A stretch of 64,000 nucleotides of DNA from Plicaturopsis crispa FD-325 SS-3 (taxonomy: Eukaryota > Basidiomycota > Agaricomycetes > Amylocorticiales > Amylocorticiaceae). Position 1 is the first letter of the stretch, and each line of letters starts with the position of its first letter. The notes beneath the pieces were generated by a model. It did no database searches and had not been told where the DNA came from. It saw nothing but the letters and a program-made list of their open reading frames with translations. The stretch lies in contig KN832563.1 in NCBI GenBank assembly GCA_000827205.1, positions 626,092-690,091 of the forward strand, read 5' to 3'. Positions 1 through 13,014 of the stretch are shown here, piece after piece. The translations under genes and the position numbers were made by a program.

Positions 1-226
1 TGAATATCAAGCCCATTGACTATTGAATGTACGCAACGAATGGCAGCCGCTAATTTGACTAAGGCTCTGTCACGGTGCTTCAAAGTGTAGCAACAGTTGC
101 ACTCGGGACATCGTACCCACCGTGCATTTTCGAGTGAGCGGACAAGATAAGATATATAATGCTCATACTAATATTAAGTCTTGTTAAACGAGATTTTGGA
201 AGTATCTAGCTCGACATAACCACAAC

Positions 227-1612
227 ATGGCAGTGACTCCCCGCACGCTCGCTCCTGAACTGTGCGATACACTCATCGGTTACCTCAGTAACGACCAAAA
301 TGCATTGGCCGCTTGCAGTCTTGTCTGCAAGGACTGGCTTCCCGCCAGTCGTCACCACCGGTTTGGTGTTAAGACGCAAGACACGTCTGGCCGCGATCAC
401 AATGCATGTACAGTTACGAAACGGAACATCGGTGCATTGCATAAACTCCTCACTTCTCCGCACTGCACTCTGCCATATTTCGTCCATCACCTTCACCTGG
501 ATCTTGGATCAGAGTGGCCAGCAGGCCTCATATCGCTGAATGATTTGCTTCCGGTCATCCAGAGTCTCCCATTCGCTCGTTGCCTAGAAATCGGGCGAAA
601 TAACGAGCGCCAAAACTTACCGAATATCTCATTGAGTCTCACTCCCCTTCTGGATAACATCAAGGACGTTCGGCTCAAGAACTTGTTCATCGATGATACA
701 GATATTGTTCGGTTGATATCGGCTTGTCGGTCGCTGGAGGCTCTGATGCTTTCCTATCTTGCGCCGATGACCGCTGTGGATCCTAGTCATCCACACCACG
801 AACCCTTACCTCCTTTGCACATTCCCTTGACATTGCACACTCTTACACTGCACCTCGCGGAGTTCAGCACTGTTAATATTCTCCGGTGCCTTCGCTCAGG
901 CGCCACCCTCAAACTTCGAAAACTTGTCCTCCGACTACGCTGTTCTGCCCCGGAAGAGAACTTGAATGCGATCCTTTGCTCGTTCATAAAATCACTCGGA
1001 CCCTCCTTGGAGGTCCTAGAAATCGACCCTACGTACTCAAGCGTCGACAGCATTCTCGACAATCTGGACCTATCGCTGAACACAAACCTTCGACTGCTCA
1101 ACGTGGGCGTGGTCGTGCGGAAAATGACAGAGTTCGCCAATATGCTCAACGGAATGGGCTCTTCCCGCATGGAAGAAATACGGTTCATCATCGTCTCGCG
1201 CTGGATCTTCAAGGCCTTCGAATGGTGTGATGGAGATGTCATAGACAGGGCCTTGAACCATCCACGGTTCGCCCGCCTCCGTGTTGTTGTTATGCGTCTA
1301 CACAACAGTGCGCACTCGCCCGAAACCGTGCGGTATGTCACAGATCAGTGCCCAGGTCTCCGTGCTCGTGGGATTCTCTATATAGAGGTCTGTCATATAA
1401 TATCTTCGACTTGGTCGTTTTTCCTGATTTACCTCAACCTCACAGCCATACGCTTAGTACGGCGGACGATTCACAATTGCTACCTTAAATGCCTATATGA
1501 TCTATCCTCGAATTTTTGGCGCTCCTTTTGGCAGCATCCCTTCTTCCCTCGACTTTGCATCCGGTATCATATGCCCTGCTTACCTTGTCACCTTCGACTC
1601 GGTACATACTGA
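227..1612 (+). CDS. F-box / leucine-rich-repeat-like protein
   Basis: Open frame of 461 codons from an ATG at 227. The N-terminus (residues about 7-45) reads as a basidiomycete F-box: LAPELCDTLIGYLSND, then AACSLVCKDWLPASRHHRF, where the SLVCK.W..R.H.F signature is typical. F-box proteins bind Skp1 and bring substrates to SCF ubiquitin ligases. The rest is leucine-rich with recurring L..L.L...L spacing, which suggests degenerate LRRs, as is usual in this large fungal family. The last 60-70 codons (after about 1390) lose that pattern and are rich in aromatic and Cys residues. The true protein may therefore end near 1390-1400 through a 3' intron I cannot fix. The substrate is unknown. Confidence 0.75.
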   Translation: MAVTPRTLAPELCDTLIGYLSNDQNALAACSLVCKDWLPASRHHRFGVKTQDTSGRDHNACTVTKRNIGALHKLLTSPHCTLPYFVHHLHLDLGSEWPAGLISLNDLLPVIQSLPFARCLEIGRNNERQNLPNISLSLTPLLDNIKDVRLKNLFIDDTDIVRLISACRSLEALMLSYLAPMTAVDPSHPHHEPLPPLHIPLTLHTLTLHLAEFSTVNILRCLRSGATLKLRKLVLRLRCSAPEENLNAILCSFIKSLGPSLEVLEIDPTYSSVDSILDNLDLSLNTNLRLLNVGVVVRKMTEFANMLNGMGSSRMEEIRFIIVSRWIFKAFEWCDGDVIDRALNHPRFARLRVVVMRLHNSAHSPETVRYVTDQCPGLRARGILYIEVCHIISSTWSFFLIYLNLTAIRLVRRTIHNCYLKCLYDLSSNFWRSFWQHPFFPRLCIRYHMPCLPCHLRLGTY

Positions 1613-1756
1613 CGTGCTAAAGCCCGTGTTTATACATAATCCATTTGGTTATTCCGTGTTATACAAGCTGTTTCTTCGCACTCTTTGATTCATCACAGTA
1701 TCCCAGGGCAGTAACCCATGGCCGTCCCTCCCGCGACCGTCATCCAAGTTGGCAGC

Positions 1757-3528
1757 TCAATAGACAGATTCGTGCTGCACTACCGCACCCGACCTCGGAT
1801 CGACCCAGGCCTGACCAGACGTTAAGGTGTAGTGATCGTCCAGGATATCGATCGGGAACGCTTGCTCGACAGGCCGTGTAAGGTTCTCCCAAGCCGCGTC
1901 GTGGGACGACGGGTGCGGCGTGACATGCGCCTCGTTGCGGATCCAAATGCGGAGGAGGTGGCGTCTGCTTAAAATTGAGAACGCAGCAAGGAGAGCACGG
2001 AGACTTGCACGTACGTGTGCGCTTCACTGTCCACCGACGCTGTACGCGCGTGGAACAGCGTCAAGTTGTTGGCATATCTGACACCATCGTGTCGCGTAAG
2101 ATTATGCGTTATTGACGGGAACAGACAATGATATACGCACTCGAAGTCACCAGGCTTCAGCTTGATATCGAACGAATGCTTCTCCGCGTAGGCCGTGATC
2201 GCGTCGAGTGCGAGATTCTGCGCTCATACATTGAGCACCCCATCAAACCAGAATAGAAACCAAACCTACCTGTTCATATGTAACCGGCTTCGATCCAGCA
2301 GGTTCTACACCCGGCAAAACGACCTTTTAGCTAAACCCAGTAAACGTAGTCGAGGTGCATACGTTGTTTGTCCTCTCCGAACGGGAAATAGGCGCGCCGC
2401 GCATACTGCGCGACAAGCACCTTCCCCTTCCCGTCCGGCCGGTCGAGGTAGTGTATCAGGCCCGCATTGTTCTTCCAGATCGGGCTGGTGATAGTGCGCA
2501 GTACGTCGCGCCGGCGCTCTGCAAGCGTGTTGTACGTAGCGCCGACAGATGCAAGCTGTCCATATCAACAATATCAGCCAGTTAAATGGATTGACCAGGG
2601 AATAGAGGGAAAGGAATAGTCACGCACACGACTGAGTCCACCGGTTTCGGCTTCGCCAAGCGCAACCATGCCGATGATATCCCCAGCGTCGGTATGGAAC
2701 ACTTGGTCTTGGCCCGTTTGACCTGCGTACATGGATGTGGTGTGAATGTTCGTACATGAAAGCAAAGAGTGCGACGAGGAGTGTGAGAGATTTACCTTTC
2801 ACAATAATCCGGGGCCGTTTATCCGCGGGGATGCCAGAAATGTCCTTCAAGTGGTGGATACCGCGGTTTTGCTGCTGGTTCAGGCGCTTCTCGCCGACGT
2901 GCGACGAGACACCGAGGAAGATAATGATTTGCTCCTCCCGCGAGTACTTCTCGATCGGGAAGCCTATGATACACGATGAGTCTGTGTCCACACAAACTTG
3001 CACAGTGATAGCGAGCAGACGCACCTCGCAAGATGCGGAAACCTAGCCCCCGTTCGACCTGGACTATAGTCTTCTCGAGCTCCGCCTTCAGACTTGGGAG
3101 GGGGAACGTCTCCTGGGAGACGTCCTTGAACGGCCGGCCAGACGCTACGAACGCCTTCACTGCGGCGTCGATCTCGGCGTTGTCCGCATCCGTGAACGTG
3201 TACAGCCATCGCTCCGCTGTGCACGACCATTAGCGAACACTGTGTGCAAAGTTGTGCCAGTACGTACGCTGGTTCTGGAGCTCCTTGCCATCCCACACTG
3301 CAGGGCCCTCTGCTTTCTCGGGGAAGCCAGCGGGGAGGGGGTCCTCCTCTGGGGGCGGCGCCGTGTAGCTCGCGTCCTCGCGAGAGAACCATTCCTACAC
3401 AGGACCAAGGTATCTGGTAAGGGTCCTGGATACGAATACTTGAGGCATAGACGACGTACGGGGCGATATTCGTAGTCGGGGGTGAAGTTGAGCTTGCCTG
3501 AGGGCACCTGTTGGACTGCGACGGACAT
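1757..3528 (-). CDS. TauD/TfdA-family Fe(II)/2-oxoglutarate dioxygenase
   Basis: Multi-exon gene read right to left from the ATG at 3528 (MSVAVQQVPSGKLNF) to a TGA at 1757-1759. Conserved blocks in order: EWFSREDASYTAP; ERWLYTFTDAD; GLGFRILRG; YSREEQIIIFLGVSSHVG; QVFHTDAGDIIGMVAL; SPIWKNNAGLIHYLDRP; NNLTLFHARTA; and RRHLLRIWIRN. HTD supplies the His-x-Asp iron ligands, FHAR the distal His, and LLRIWIR the 2-oxoglutarate-binding Arg expected in the family. Intron gaps of 50-70 bases separate the blocks (for example 3415-3462 and 3233-3271, approximately). Relatives oxidise small acids such as taurine or related sulfonates, but the substrate here is not inferable. The gene is preceded by a gene-free stretch and ends near the F-box gene, tail to tail. 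Confidence 0.85.
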
Positions 3529-4118
3529 GATAAGCAGGTGTGTGGGTTGTGCTAGCGAGGACGCTTATGCGAGGGGTATGCTATGAGCAGCGAGAGACCT
3601 GCTTATAAGCAGCACACTTTAGAAGTATGGGCGTACTATGGTGCAAGCCGAGCATGTCATCACGCAATATGACGGGTCACTCACCTTTCAGGACGTGCGA
3701 GTAAGCTTGCTGCACTCCTCATGACCATGTTATGATCAGTCCGGTCGCTCATAAGTTCTTGGTAGTGCTATCTAGACACCATAAACACCGCCCAATCCCT
3801 GAGAAAGTACGCGATCGATTGGAAGCTTTTGCAGAAGGTCTACTGAACCTCGAGTCTTAGAACTTGACCTAGCGCATGCTATGCAATTGTAATCGTCTAT
3901 AAAGTGCTATCAGACGCGTACAAGCATGTTATCAGCATACGATTAGTGAAGAAGACCCAAATCTCGCTGACCTAGTGCACGGTGAGGATTATCGACGTCG
4001 CTTTCCCTGGGCCGGTGTCGGTGGTTTAGAAGTATCCGTAGGTTCAAGCGTGACTTACATAAAGTGGCATCTACCGAATCCGGCCGCTGGACTGCGCTTG
4101 CGCAGGTCGTAGCTAGCT
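3529..4118. other. intergenic, upstream of the dioxygenase and downstream of the MFS gene
   Basis: About 590 bases with no coding pattern I trust. It should hold the promoter of the leftward dioxygenase gene and the 3' end of the leftward transporter gene. A second reading frame just 3' of the transporter stop stays open on the minus strand to about 3943, but shows no family resemblance. Confidence 0.5.
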
Positions 4119-6121
4119 TCACCCGCTCCTTGACGGAGATCGCGCCTTCTGCATCCCCCAGCCAACACTGGCGACAATGGCCGCACCTGCGAAGCACGTT
4201 CCCACGTATATGATCATCTTCTCAAAGCGGCCGCCGCCAACGTCGAAGCCCAGCCTCCCCTTCAAGTTCAGGACATTCGAGGACGACACGCGGGCAAGCG
4301 ACGTCGCGATCGGTGTAGACAGTATATTCCCGAGACCGCGCGAGAAGAGGACGTAGCCGAAGAGCGTCGTCGAGAGAGTCGGGTCATCCTCTGTGGATGG
4401 TGTGTGTGAGACGACCAAACGGTTATGTTAGTGCCAGTGGGCGTGGAGAGTGGAAGAGCGTGCGCACTAGCGATGGGCCGGATGAACGAGGTGTAGAGAC
4501 TCGTCCACCCGCTTGCGAGGGCACCGTAGGCGATGCTGAACACTAGGAGGCCCGCGAAAGAGTACGAGAGAACACCCCATAGAACGAAGGTGGCGAGTGA
4601 GGTCTATAGAACCACATTGAGCGGAGATATGGCGGACGTAGAACATGGAGAGACCGCAAGTGCTGCAGACAACGCCAAGATCCAAGGCTCGAAGTTGTCG
4701 GATAATGAGCCCATGGATAGACGGCCTATAACGGAGGCACCTGTGCCCAGAAATGCACAATATTATGAGCCAGAAATATCATAGGTAACATCGCAGTGGG
4801 ATTCTGACCGTTCAGTAAAGCAATGGTGAGCGAGGACTTAAATTCCCCGATGTGTAGCTCGCTGGCAAACGCTGTCGGTGCAAGGATCATTATCATAGAG
4901 AAAAGGAAAGAAGAAAACAACTCACTGGGCAACCAGACGATGGGAATGAAGTAGCCTAACCATTGTCTCGTTCAAAGACCAGCAGTAAGTGTGAGGCAGA
5001 AGCATACCCAATCCCTGCATCGTATTCGCCAAGATCAACATCCAAAACGTCCTATTCCTCGACCACTCCGTCGAAGACCGCGCCGCACGCCCCTGGACGC
5101 GCGACATCGGCAGCCGCCCCTTCACAAACGGGAGCAGAGGAAGCAGCAAGCCGGTCACGGCGAACGAGAGATACCGCAAGGTCTTCGCCGGGCCGAATTT
5201 CGCGAGCAAGGGGGGCAGGACGAGCGGGAGGAGCAGCCCGCCTACACCCGTTCCGGCGAACATGACTCCGTTGGCAAAGCCGCGGCGCTCGACGAACCAT
5301 TCGGACATGTATGAGATGCATGGGCCGTACAGCAGGGCTGCATTTGTAGATGTCAGGGTGAGGGATGTAGATGAGAGCAGGCTGGTGGCGGAACTCACAG
5401 CCCCCGATGGCGTAGAGAACACCTTGCAAGATGACGAGGTCGAGTACCTGTAAGTTCAACAGTTATGCACGGATGCACCCAGCAGTGAAACAGAGTCTGG
5501 TCAATACCTTGGTAGCATAGCTGGCACCAAACAGACTGCCGCAACAAAGCACGCAGCCCGTCCATGCCATATGTGGACGAAAATTTGGCCAACGCGCCGT
5601 GATAGGGTTAATGATTGGGCCTAATGATATGATGCATGCGGGTTAGGGAGGCGAGAGGGTACAACGGCAGACAGGGTGCACATACCGGAGCAGTATATTA
5701 TCCCGGATGATAGCGGTCCTACGAGAGGAAGAATGGATGAGGCGTTTTTCTGGGACGCGTAGGTCGGGTCCCTCATATATGTGTCTAAGAATATTCCGAA
5801 TGCATTTGGGAATCCCCAGACGATAGCCTCGATGGAGAATGCTGCCGCAAGCTGTTGGACACAGAACAGACACTAGTCATCAATAGTACTGAAAAGAGGA
5901 AGGATACGAGTTACGAAGGACATGGCGCCAAATCCTCTGTCGACCGGCGCTAACGAAGACTCGTTGGTGTTCCTCGTCGTCTCGGCACGCGATGAGGTCT
6001 CGAGGACGGATGGATCGTCACCATGAATACTGCCAATCGACGACAACGTCAGAGGTGGACGTTCTGCTAATTCGATGGAGTCTGTTGGTTGGGTAGCGGA
6101 AAGGGACCGCGTCGACGCCAT
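4119..6121 (-). CDS. MFS transporter, monocarboxylate transporter-like
   Basis: Leftward gene from the ATG at 6121 (MASTRSLSATQPTDSIELAE) to a TGA at 4119-4121. A hydrophilic N-terminal tail of about 65 residues precedes the first membrane segment (exon near 5873-6121). Characteristic MCT/MFS blocks follow: AIVWGFPNAFGIFLDTYM; SSGIIYCSGPIINP; LYGPCISYMSEWFVERRG; ANGVMFAGTGVGGLLLP; a polar central loop with RVQGRAARSSTEWSRNRTFW; ASVIGRLSMGSLSDN; and a last helix ending SVGWGMQKARS. SEWF..RRGFA followed by the glycine-rich G.G.GG helix is diagnostic of fungal MCT-type (SLC16-like) permeases. These carry mono- or dicarboxylates or related organic acids across the plasma membrane. The gene lies head to tail with the dioxygenase; a shared pathway is possible but unproven. 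At least five introns are implied. Confidence 0.85.
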
Positions 6122-6529
6122 TCTGCGATGACGTGCTCAACGTCGACAAAGACGAGCAGGAGATGGACAAGGTGGTCGTCTGGACAGTAAAAGAGGTAGT
6201 TACTTAACATACGGAGTCACAACTTCTTACTGATAAGCAAACAGTGAGTCATGGAAAAGCATAGGTAGTTGGTCAATACAGGGCTTACCGTGTAAGTAAG
6301 TACTTCGGCGCCGGGCACAAGCCTGATGACAACCAACCGATGCAGTTACTCCAGTTCTACGCGCACGTAATTCCTATGAATGGGGACCAGCAACGCTGCA
6401 TAGACTAACGCAAACTAACCATTTTGACAGTCTTGCGCAATCGCACGAGAAGGACTCTGAAGGAGAGGGAGAGAAATAATAATTTACAGTAGCGTACACC
6501 GATACAAATGACAATAAAACAAGCAAGAT
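6122..6529. other. intergenic between MFS gene start and H4 gene end
   Basis: About 400 bases holding the transporter promoter and the H4 3' region. No ORF or repeat stands out. Confidence 0.5.
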
Positions 6530-7802
<1,273 letters not shown>

Positions 7803-7963
7803 AGGGGCACCCCGGGTTTTCTTTTCTGTTGGTCGTATTCTATCCATTGTATTTTGTTTGTAATTTATTTCTCTGCGCTCTACCATCATCTCGTTGCTGC
7901 TCGATTTCATCGTTCCCATTGAATTCCATCGAGACTCGAGTCCTGAGTAAGTTCTGCGAATGA

Positions 7964-8299
7964 TAAGATAGGGCTCGTTCATGTACGACTACATCACATG
8001 ATCACGCCTGTCACATTTGGCGGGCAAAATTCTCAGAAAGCTATAAACTCATTCCACAGGAAGCGGAAAAAAAAATTGGCGCGGAGAATCTCTAGAGTAA
8101 ACCTTTCGCAAGGGTTTACTCGTGCGCAATTTTTCATTTTTGTTGTGCTCACATCGGAGATGTAGAAACGACGTTGAAGCCAAGCCAAATTTTGGCCGCT
8201 TTCGGGACTTGAATGTCACGCAAACCATTGCGCGCCTGCCAATTCACATGATTGTCACGCAATGTCACACGTAGTCGTACATGAACGAGCCCTATCTTA
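7964..8299. mobile_element. MITE-like element with 29-bp perfect terminal inverted repeats
   Basis: Bases 7964-7992 and 8271-8299 are exact reverse complements of each other (29 bp), beginning TAAGATAGGG and ending CCCTATCTTA. This makes a 336-bp non-coding element. The outermost TA at each end can be read as a TA target duplication, as in Tc1/mariner-type elements, leaving TIRs that start AGATAGGG. Partial inverted similarity continues inward (CACATGAT and TGTCAC blocks on both sides). The centre holds a hairpin, GAGTAAACC...GGTTTACTC at about 8094-8120, flanked by A/T runs. No transposase frame is present. It lies between the H3 3' end and the sir2 start codon. Confidence 0.75.
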
Positions 8300-8367
8300 A
8301 GATAACGGGTAACAAACAAGAACAAACTGCTTCTGTAGCCGTTTCGTTGACGCGTCTTGGATCTTTC

Positions 8368-10961
8368 ATGGCTACCACGTCCTCGTCACCATCACCTCGT
8401 CTATCCGCTAAGCAAACACTGTACGCCCTTCAAGTACGCGCCTTTCTCAACGCAGCGGAGGATGTCGACGTCGACGAGGAGACTATCGACGACCTGCTCG
8501 ACGGCTTTCCGGATGCCCAGACGGACACTCTTCAGATCGACATCGACGGAGACGACGACGATGACACACCAACAGACGACGACAACGCTGAAGGAGCGCC
8601 TGTAGAGGAGGAGGAGCTAGACTTGTCCGGCATGGACGCGTACGCGGAAGAGGGTATGCACCTCCGCTCAGGATATTTCCTGCGCGTAACGTACTCATCT
8701 ATTGCAGCGGAAAACGCGTGGTCGAGACAACAAGTCAACGGCATGATCCACCACCTCAAAGAGCGCGGTACGCCCTTCGCACCGTCATCTTATAACTCGC
8801 CCTAATCACCGCTCAATATATAGGCATGGCTTCGTGGGTAAACGAGTACGTCGTCACTCGGCAACACCCCATTCCCAAGCTCCTCTACGCGTTTGACATC
8901 TGTCTCGTGCGTCCCGTCGATTACCTGCCTTTTGAAGAGCACTAACCGCGCATTAGTGTGCGGAGCTGCGCGCCAAGCGCCCGAAAACGCTATTGTATTT
9001 CTTGCGCGTAGCGCTCTCGCGGCAGTACGTCCCCCTCTCTCAGTCCTCATTCACGCAACTGACGTCTCTGCCTCAACGACAGATTGCGCCTTCGCGAGAA
9101 ACTCCCGCAGTACAATACCCCAGCGGACGCGGTGGACCTCATCAGGCGCGCACACCATATCCTCATCCTCACCGGCGCCGGCATCAGTTGAGTGTCTACT
9201 TCCGTGTACATGTCGTGTCACTAGATATTGACCGGTGATTGGCAGGCGTATCATGCGGTATACCAGACTTCCGCTCGCGCGATGGATTGTACGCGTCCCT
9301 GAAGGAGCGCGGCGAGTATGATCTGGACGACCCGCAGCAAATGTGCGTTTGGCTCTTCAGTGTAGGGTATGTCCTGAGGCTGAGCGTACGCAGGTTTGAC
9401 ATTCGGTACTTTCGGGAAAATCCAGCAGGTGCGTCTCGTGTGTGCATCTATTGGCGCGTGAAGCTGATATTTTCCGTTCGTAGTGTTCTAGTCAGTTTGG
9501 CCTTTTAATGTAACTTCCCCGCTGACGAGTACCATCGCGGGACTGCAGCTCCTTCGCAAGGTCCGTTCTCAGACCAGACATAGGTTGCTCGGCTGAACGA
9601 ACAACCGCCGTAGCCAGATATACCCCTCCAACTTCACGCCCTCGCCGTGTCACCGTTTCATCAAGCTCGTAGAAGACAAAAACAAAGTACTTCCCTCCTC
9701 CCCTCCTCCCCCTCTTGTCCTGACGCGCTCATCCGCCAACAGCTCCTCCGAGTACGTCTCCCCTCCTCCCCTTCATTCCTCAAGCGTGCCATGTTAATGG
9801 TGTCATGACGCGCCCCGCCAGAACTACACCCAAAACATCGACACGCTCGAGTCCCTCGCGGGGGTACGCCGCGCACTGCAGTGCCACGGCTCGTTCGCGA
9901 CGGCCTCGTGCCTGCACTGCAAGCGGCGCGTCCCCGGCTCCTCCATCGAGGCCAGCATCATGGCGCGTACCGTGCCCCTCTGCACGTCGTGCAGCGAGAG
10001 CGTTGGTGCCCCGAAGCCTAAGAAGAGCAAGAAGGGGAAAGGGAAGGAGCGGTGGGATGAGGAGGATGAGGATGAGGAGGACGACGAGCCGGACTATCCG
10101 CCGTGGATCATGAAGGTGCGTGTTTGTACGCATGAAAGGGGAGAGAATGAGAATGGATTTGTGTGCACTACGCCAGCCGGATATCACGTTCTTCGGGGAG
10201 AAGCTGTCGGACGAATTCGATCGTGCGCTGGCGGAGGACCGGGAGCGTGTCGACCTCCTGCTCGTGATCGGCACCTCGCTGAAGGTCGCCCCTGTGGCAG
10301 ATATACTATGTGCGTCTTTTCACTGTTATATTTCCCGTCCTGGCAACGAATGATGGTGAATTACTAGCGCACCTCCCCCATTCGGTACCGCAGGTAAAGA
10401 GCGCCTCCTGCATGCATGGCTGAGGGTATGCGGATTGACGTCGCCAACAGATCCTCATCAACAAAACACCTGTGCGCCATATAAATCCAGATGTGCGTGT
10501 TGAGCAAAATACCGGGAAAGTTGAAGCGGATGCTCACGCGCTTGAATAGGTCGTGCTCCTCGGAAACGCCGACGACATCGTCCAATACATCTCCCGGAAA
10601 CTGGGCTGGGAGCTCCCTCCCCCAGTCCCGAGTACCAGTCCTACACCAGACTCGGCGCCTCCTAGTGACGTCCAAGAGCAGGTGCAGACGGATGCAGCAG
10701 TCCCAGAGCAAGGATCTAAGAGACGCATGCGCGAGCCGCAGAGGGTCGGGAATAGGTGCGTCGCGTCTACCGTGCGCGTTCTTATGATCGTGTCTGATGC
10801 TGTGTATACGCAGCCATGTGTGGATGTTCGAGGGCGCGGAGGGCGGGCGGTGGGCGCAGGATGTGGCGGAGCGGTCTTCGCGCGATGTGAGCGAGGCGCG
10901 GGGAGAGGAGGAGGAGGAGGAGGAGGAGGGGAGGGAGGCGAAGAAGGCGCGGACGCGATGA
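8368..10961 (+). CDS. sir2: Sir2/SIRT1-type NAD-dependent protein deacetylase
   Basis: Many-exon gene from the ATG at 8368 (MATTSSSPSPRLSAKQTLYA) to a TGA at 10959-10961. An acidic N-terminal region (LQIDIDGDDDDDT) precedes the catalytic core. Motifs in order: ILILTGAGIS; VSCGIPDFRSRDGLY; LDDPQQM and FDIRYFRENPAVFY; NYTQNIDTLE; CHGSFATASCLHCK; a second zinc pair, CTSC; PDITFFGEKL; VIGTSLKVAPVADIL; and PQILINKTPV. The VSCGIPDFRSRDG and QNIDTLE...QCHGSFATASC blocks are closest to the Sir2/SIRT1 class. The enzyme removes acetyl groups from histone lysines using NAD+ and silences chromatin. A Lys- then Asp/Glu-rich insert (about 10010-10110) separates the zinc module from PDITFFGE. The C-terminus is Glu-rich and ends KKARTR. 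The start codon lies 68 bases right of the MITE-like element. Confidence 0.93.
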
Positions 10962-11160
10962 GGGTATAATTGCTGTGTGCATTTTAAGTTTTGGTTGTAT
11001 TGCTTGCTTTCATGAGAGGTGTAGTAATTTAAGTCGCTCGCTTGGAGATGACATGGACAGTTGAAACTGCCGTGCGGAAGTTTTAAGAGATTGTTCATCG
11101 GCGGGTAGAGTACAAATATATTTCACTGCCGAGTCTTGTATCGCTGGAGGAGTAACTGGC

Positions 11161-12035
11161 CTACAAAAGCAAGGCTCCTCCGTCGATAATCGTATTCGTA
11201 CCCGTGACGAAGTCTGCTTTCATGAAATAGATGTAGGCTTCAGCAATGTCCTCCGCCTCACCCATTTTCTTCACCAGCGAATTCTCCGCCTGCTGCGCGA
11301 ACACCTTCTCCTGCGCCTCCCCAGGCAGCCCACCTACAAGCTGGTCCCACAACTCGGTGCGCGTCGCGCCGGGCTCGACCAAGTTCACGCGCACCGGCGC
11401 GAGGTCAACGGCCAGCCCGCGCACAAGGCTCTGCAGGGCCCCGGACCCCGCGACGATGACGGACCAGTTCGTGGGCGGCCGATACGGTGCGGTACCGCCC
11501 GTGAGGGTTATGCTTCCATGGGGATTTAGGAGGGGGTGGGCAGCTTGGACGGCCGCGACCGCGCCCCATAGACGGACGTTGAGGGCTTTCTTCAGCTCGT
11601 CCACGGGCGTGGTGAGGATTGGTACGATTGCGAGTGGGTCTGCGAATCAGGATATCACTCAGTATAGGGTCTGTACGCGGGGTAAACCCACGGACCTCCT
11701 GCGGTGTACACGAGGTGATCGAATGACCCGACCTCCTTGAAAAGGGCCTCGAAGTGGGTGGCGTCCAAGCCCCCTAGCTTAATGCCTTGGATAAAGCACT
11801 TGCCGGGGGACGAGGTCGCGACGAGACGGTCCACTGCCTTTTGCACCTTCTCGCTGCTGGAGGAGGATATGTATACATGGGCTCCAAGTGCAAGGACTGA
11901 TTTGGCGAGGCCGAATCCGATACCTGATGGAAGACAATGAGCTCAACGTCGCGTATATGTCCCCTGCATCGACACACCTGAAGAGCCGCCGATAATGACG
12001 ATCTTTTTGCCGAATAGCTTGTCTTGTGTGGACAT
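11161..12035 (-). CDS. atypical short-chain dehydrogenase/reductase
   Basis: Leftward gene from the ATG at 12035 (MSTQDKLFGKKIVIIGG) to a TAG at 11161-11163, with introns near 11930-11980 and 11640-11690. The Rossmann entry VIIGGSSGIGFGLAKSV gives the TGxxxGIG cofactor motif. Further blocks are FDHLVYTAGD (NAG-like), SITLTGGTA (catalytic Ser strand), APVRVNLVEPGATRTELW and FVTGTNTIIDGGALLL (C-terminal signature). The usual YxxxK is not there: the aligned stretch reads WSVIVAGSGALQSL, with Val at the Tyr position and Ser at the Lys position. The fold is thus kept while the standard SDR proton relay is missing. Substrate unknown. Confidence 0.85.
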
Positions 12036-13014
12036 GATGGGCTGGGATGTTTGGATGTTTGGACTTGCCTTCAATCCGTTTGCAACATCGCATTTTATAT
12101 GTGAAGTGCACTGATTTTCTTAGTGTTAAATACCAGGCCGTCTGCAACCGAATACATCATCTAGTGTTGCATTACATAGCAGAGTTGACGAGTAGACTCA
12201 CCGCGCACAGTCAGGAAGAGAAATGTCCGTGAATTTGATATGGTAGAAAGGTCAATTCCATGGACCAGGAGCTCCGTTACACTGAGAAGCCCCGTCATTC
12301 CACGGGTTGGCCAGCGTGCAATACCGTATTCATAGAACGTTACCAACCATGCTTCAATTTCGGCTGGGTGAGTAAGTCGAAGAAAATCATGGGGCTGTCT
12401 GGCCAGTGTTTAGCTATCAAACAAATCAGCAGTGATTGGGGTGCGCGGGGAGTACTTCGATTTCCACACCTTGTCTTCTACGGTGAACAATCCGTAGGCC
12501 GTACGGAAACATTCTGGGGGCTGCAGTGTACTTATTCTGCCCACGAATGTCTACCGACACCGGCAAGGTGCTGGAATATGCGTGCACCATATGCATGCGC
12601 ACCAGGTACTTTCAACTTGAAGCAGATGGCCAGCGTCGGCTTCGCCCTCAGAGTCTGGAGATGTCGCCGGTAGGTTCAGGCCTCGAGCTCAGCGTACGAT
12701 CATCGTCGCAGCCTAGCGCACTTTTTGATGTAGCGCTTTCAGGGTAGATCCTGCAGGTATTTTTCTGGAAATTCGTGGTGGGCGCTGGTGGGCGGCGGAA
12801 AGAAAAATGTATCTCGTGGACCCGACGCGCCGCGGCTCAGCCACCAACGCGATTTCGTCTTTCATACCACCACCACTGTCGTCCACCATCCTCAGGCACT
12901 GTTCTCTTTCTTGTTTTCTGGCACATGCAATAGCCGCCAGATCTGCGAAAGCTAGCTGCTTTCCAAGATGACTGTCAGGACCGTCTTATTATCCTCTCAC
13001 TACCGGTGGCTTAT
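12036..13014. other. intergenic, no recognised gene
   Basis: About 980 bases between the SDR start and the Apc13 start. Frames open for 70-140 codons on the plus strand (12260-12747) show no family resemblance. The right part (12770-12960) is C/T-rich and looks like the promoter and leader of the next gene. Confidence 0.4.

Noticed and set aside
7964-8299. PIF/Harbinger origin for the MITE-like element
   Set aside because: A three-base TAA/TTA target duplication would have to be in the same orientation at both ends. Here the ends are TAA and TTA in inverted orientation, so a TA duplication fits better.
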